Shown: piece by piece, positions 63,296 to 64,000 of the stretch | Layout: the number at the start of each line of letters is the position of its first letter | Position numbering within the stretch: the stretch's first letter is position 1 | Origin: Actinoplanes sp. L3-i22 | GTDB lineage: Bacteria > Actinomycetota > Actinomycetes > Mycobacteriales > Micromonosporaceae | NCBI RefSeq assembly: GCF_019704555.1 | Contig: NZ_AP024745.1 | Coordinates: 10,281,501 to 10,345,500, forward strand | Length of the DNA: 64,000 nt | Direction of reading: 5' to 3' | The notes under the pieces: generated by a model | What the model was told of the DNA's origin: nothing | Databases searched by the model: none | The model's input: only the letters and a program-made list of their open reading frames with translations | Made by a program: the position numbers and the translations under genes

Positions 63296-64000
63296 GACAG
63301 GATCTTGTCGATCAGGGTGCCGCCCGGGAAGTCCATCAGCACGGCGCCGGTGCGGACCACCGGGGTGTGCACCGCCGGGCCCTCGTTGAGGTAGGTCAGC
63401 AGGAACGGGTTCACCCCCTGCACCCCGAGCGACCCCCCGGCCACCGACTGCGGCTGGGCGAACACGCTCGCGCCGCTGGTGAAGTTGACGTACATCAGCG
63501 ACGGGTCGCCCGCGCTGGTGGTGTCCAGGAAGCGGCGCACCTGGTCCCGCTTGGTGGCGATCGCACCCAGGTTCGGCACGTTGTACTCGTCCTGGACGTA
63601 GGTCGACGAGCCGTCGTGCCAGCCGGCGAACTGGGCCAGGCCGTAGTGCTCGACCACCCCGCCGCGCGGGCCGTTCAGCACCGCCAGCACCACCTTGCCG
63701 CGGATCTGCCCGAGCGTGGGCATCGCCGCCCCGGACGCGCGGGTCACCGACGGCGCCCAGAACAGGCCGGGGCGGCCGGCGACGTACCCGTCGAAGATGT
63801 CCTGGAAGCTGCTCTGCCCCGAAGCGTCGGTGCAGGAGCCCAGCTCACCGGTGCACTCCTGCTTGAGCCGCACCACCACGCTCTCCCCCGGGTGCGCGCC
63901 GAGGAACGCCGCCAGCCTGCTCAGCACGTCGTCGAAGTTGGCGTTCTGGTACGTCGCCCCGTGGTGCACCGTGAACGTGTTGCCGGTGTTCACCCGGGCC
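63286..64000 (-). CDS. Phosphatidylinositol-specific phospholipase C domain protein (5' end outside window)
   Basis: The last 238 residues of a PI-PLC X-domain enzyme; the frame is open to the right edge. VHHGATYQNANFDDVLSRLA carries a His-containing strand of the active-site region, followed by VVVRLKQECTG, PTLGQIRGKVVLAVL and a C-terminal PPLC-like half (YVNFTSGASVFAQPQSVAGG). Bacterial members are secreted and cleave phosphatidylinositol or its glycans; the signal peptide would lie beyond the window. Two cysteines (ECTGELGSCTD) suggest an exported protein. Confidence 0.82.
   Translation of the reverse strand, partial: ARVNTGNTFTVHHGATYQNANFDDVLSRLAAFLGAHPGESVVVRLKQECTGELGSCTDASGQSSFQDIFDGYVAGRPGLFWAPSVTRASGAAMPTLGQIRGKVVLAVLNGPRGGVVEHYGLAQFAGWHDGSSTYVQDEYNVPNLGAIATKRDQVRRFLDTTSAGDPSLMYVNFTSGASVFAQPQSVAGGSLGVQGVNPFLLTYLNEGPAVHTPVVRTGAVLMDFPGGTLIDKILSYN

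Overview
The window is very GC-rich with strongly GC-biased third codon positions. It carries families typical of filamentous actinobacteria: an XRE regulator with a DUF5753-type ligand domain, DUF397 and DUF6879 proteins, an F420-type LLM oxidoreductase, IdeR iron boxes and short-leader or leaderless promoters. A Micromonosporaceae (Actinoplanes-like) chromosome is my best guess, from gene content only. I saw no rRNA, tRNA, CRISPR array, transposase or phage gene.

Layout. (1) 1-6.5 kb, cobalamin: the 5' two thirds of cobN leftward behind a cobalamin riboswitch, then cobG-cobH-cobIJ rightward. (2) 6.7-17.5 kb, surface polysaccharide: a secreted GH5-like glycosidase converges on a tightly overlapping leftward run of seven genes (a GT2, three GT4-like transferases, a GT-C-like membrane protein, a small membrane protein and a Wzx-like flippase), with a secreted L-type lectin just upstream. 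(3) 17.6-27.6 kb, choline and glycine betaine catabolism: GMC choline oxidase/dehydrogenase, an OpuA-type importer with a double-length permease, dimethylglycine oxidase, sarcosine oxidase and a Rieske oxygenase. Together they could import choline or betaine and strip it to glycine. (4) 27.7-36.9 kb, mixed: GDPD, a Gly/Asn-rich surface protein, an iron-boxed siderophore-interacting protein, a CynX-type MFS transporter, a methyltransferase, an LLM oxidoreductase and a GT39 protein. (5) 37.0-41.9 kb: one large STAND NTPase with a WD40 tail. (6) 42.0-44.8 kb, catecholate siderophore: a near-perfect IdeR box, a repeat-coding leader ORF, a dhbA-like dehydrogenase, an isochorismatase and a phosphopantetheinyl transferase. 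(7) 44.9-54.5 kb, sugar use: two paralogous LacI regulators, a HAD phosphatase, a secreted clan-A glycosidase with a CBM, a GH127 beta-L-arabinofuranosidase and a carbohydrate ABC importer. (8) 54.7-59.1 kb: two small exported proteins, an SRPBCC protein and glycogen phosphorylase. (9) 59.3-64 kb: XRE/DUF6879 genes divergent from a DUF397 protein, an unknown protein and a JmjC-type oxygenase; then a frameshifted HicB-like gene and the 3' part of a PI-PLC.

The most striking unexplained signal is a structured intergenic element of about 145 bp, present four times between 43.9 and 59.3 kb in alternating orientation. It lies beside gene 3' ends, and its central hairpin changes on both arms together between copies. 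The window also holds many short tandem repeats at gene ends and in low-constraint coding inserts.
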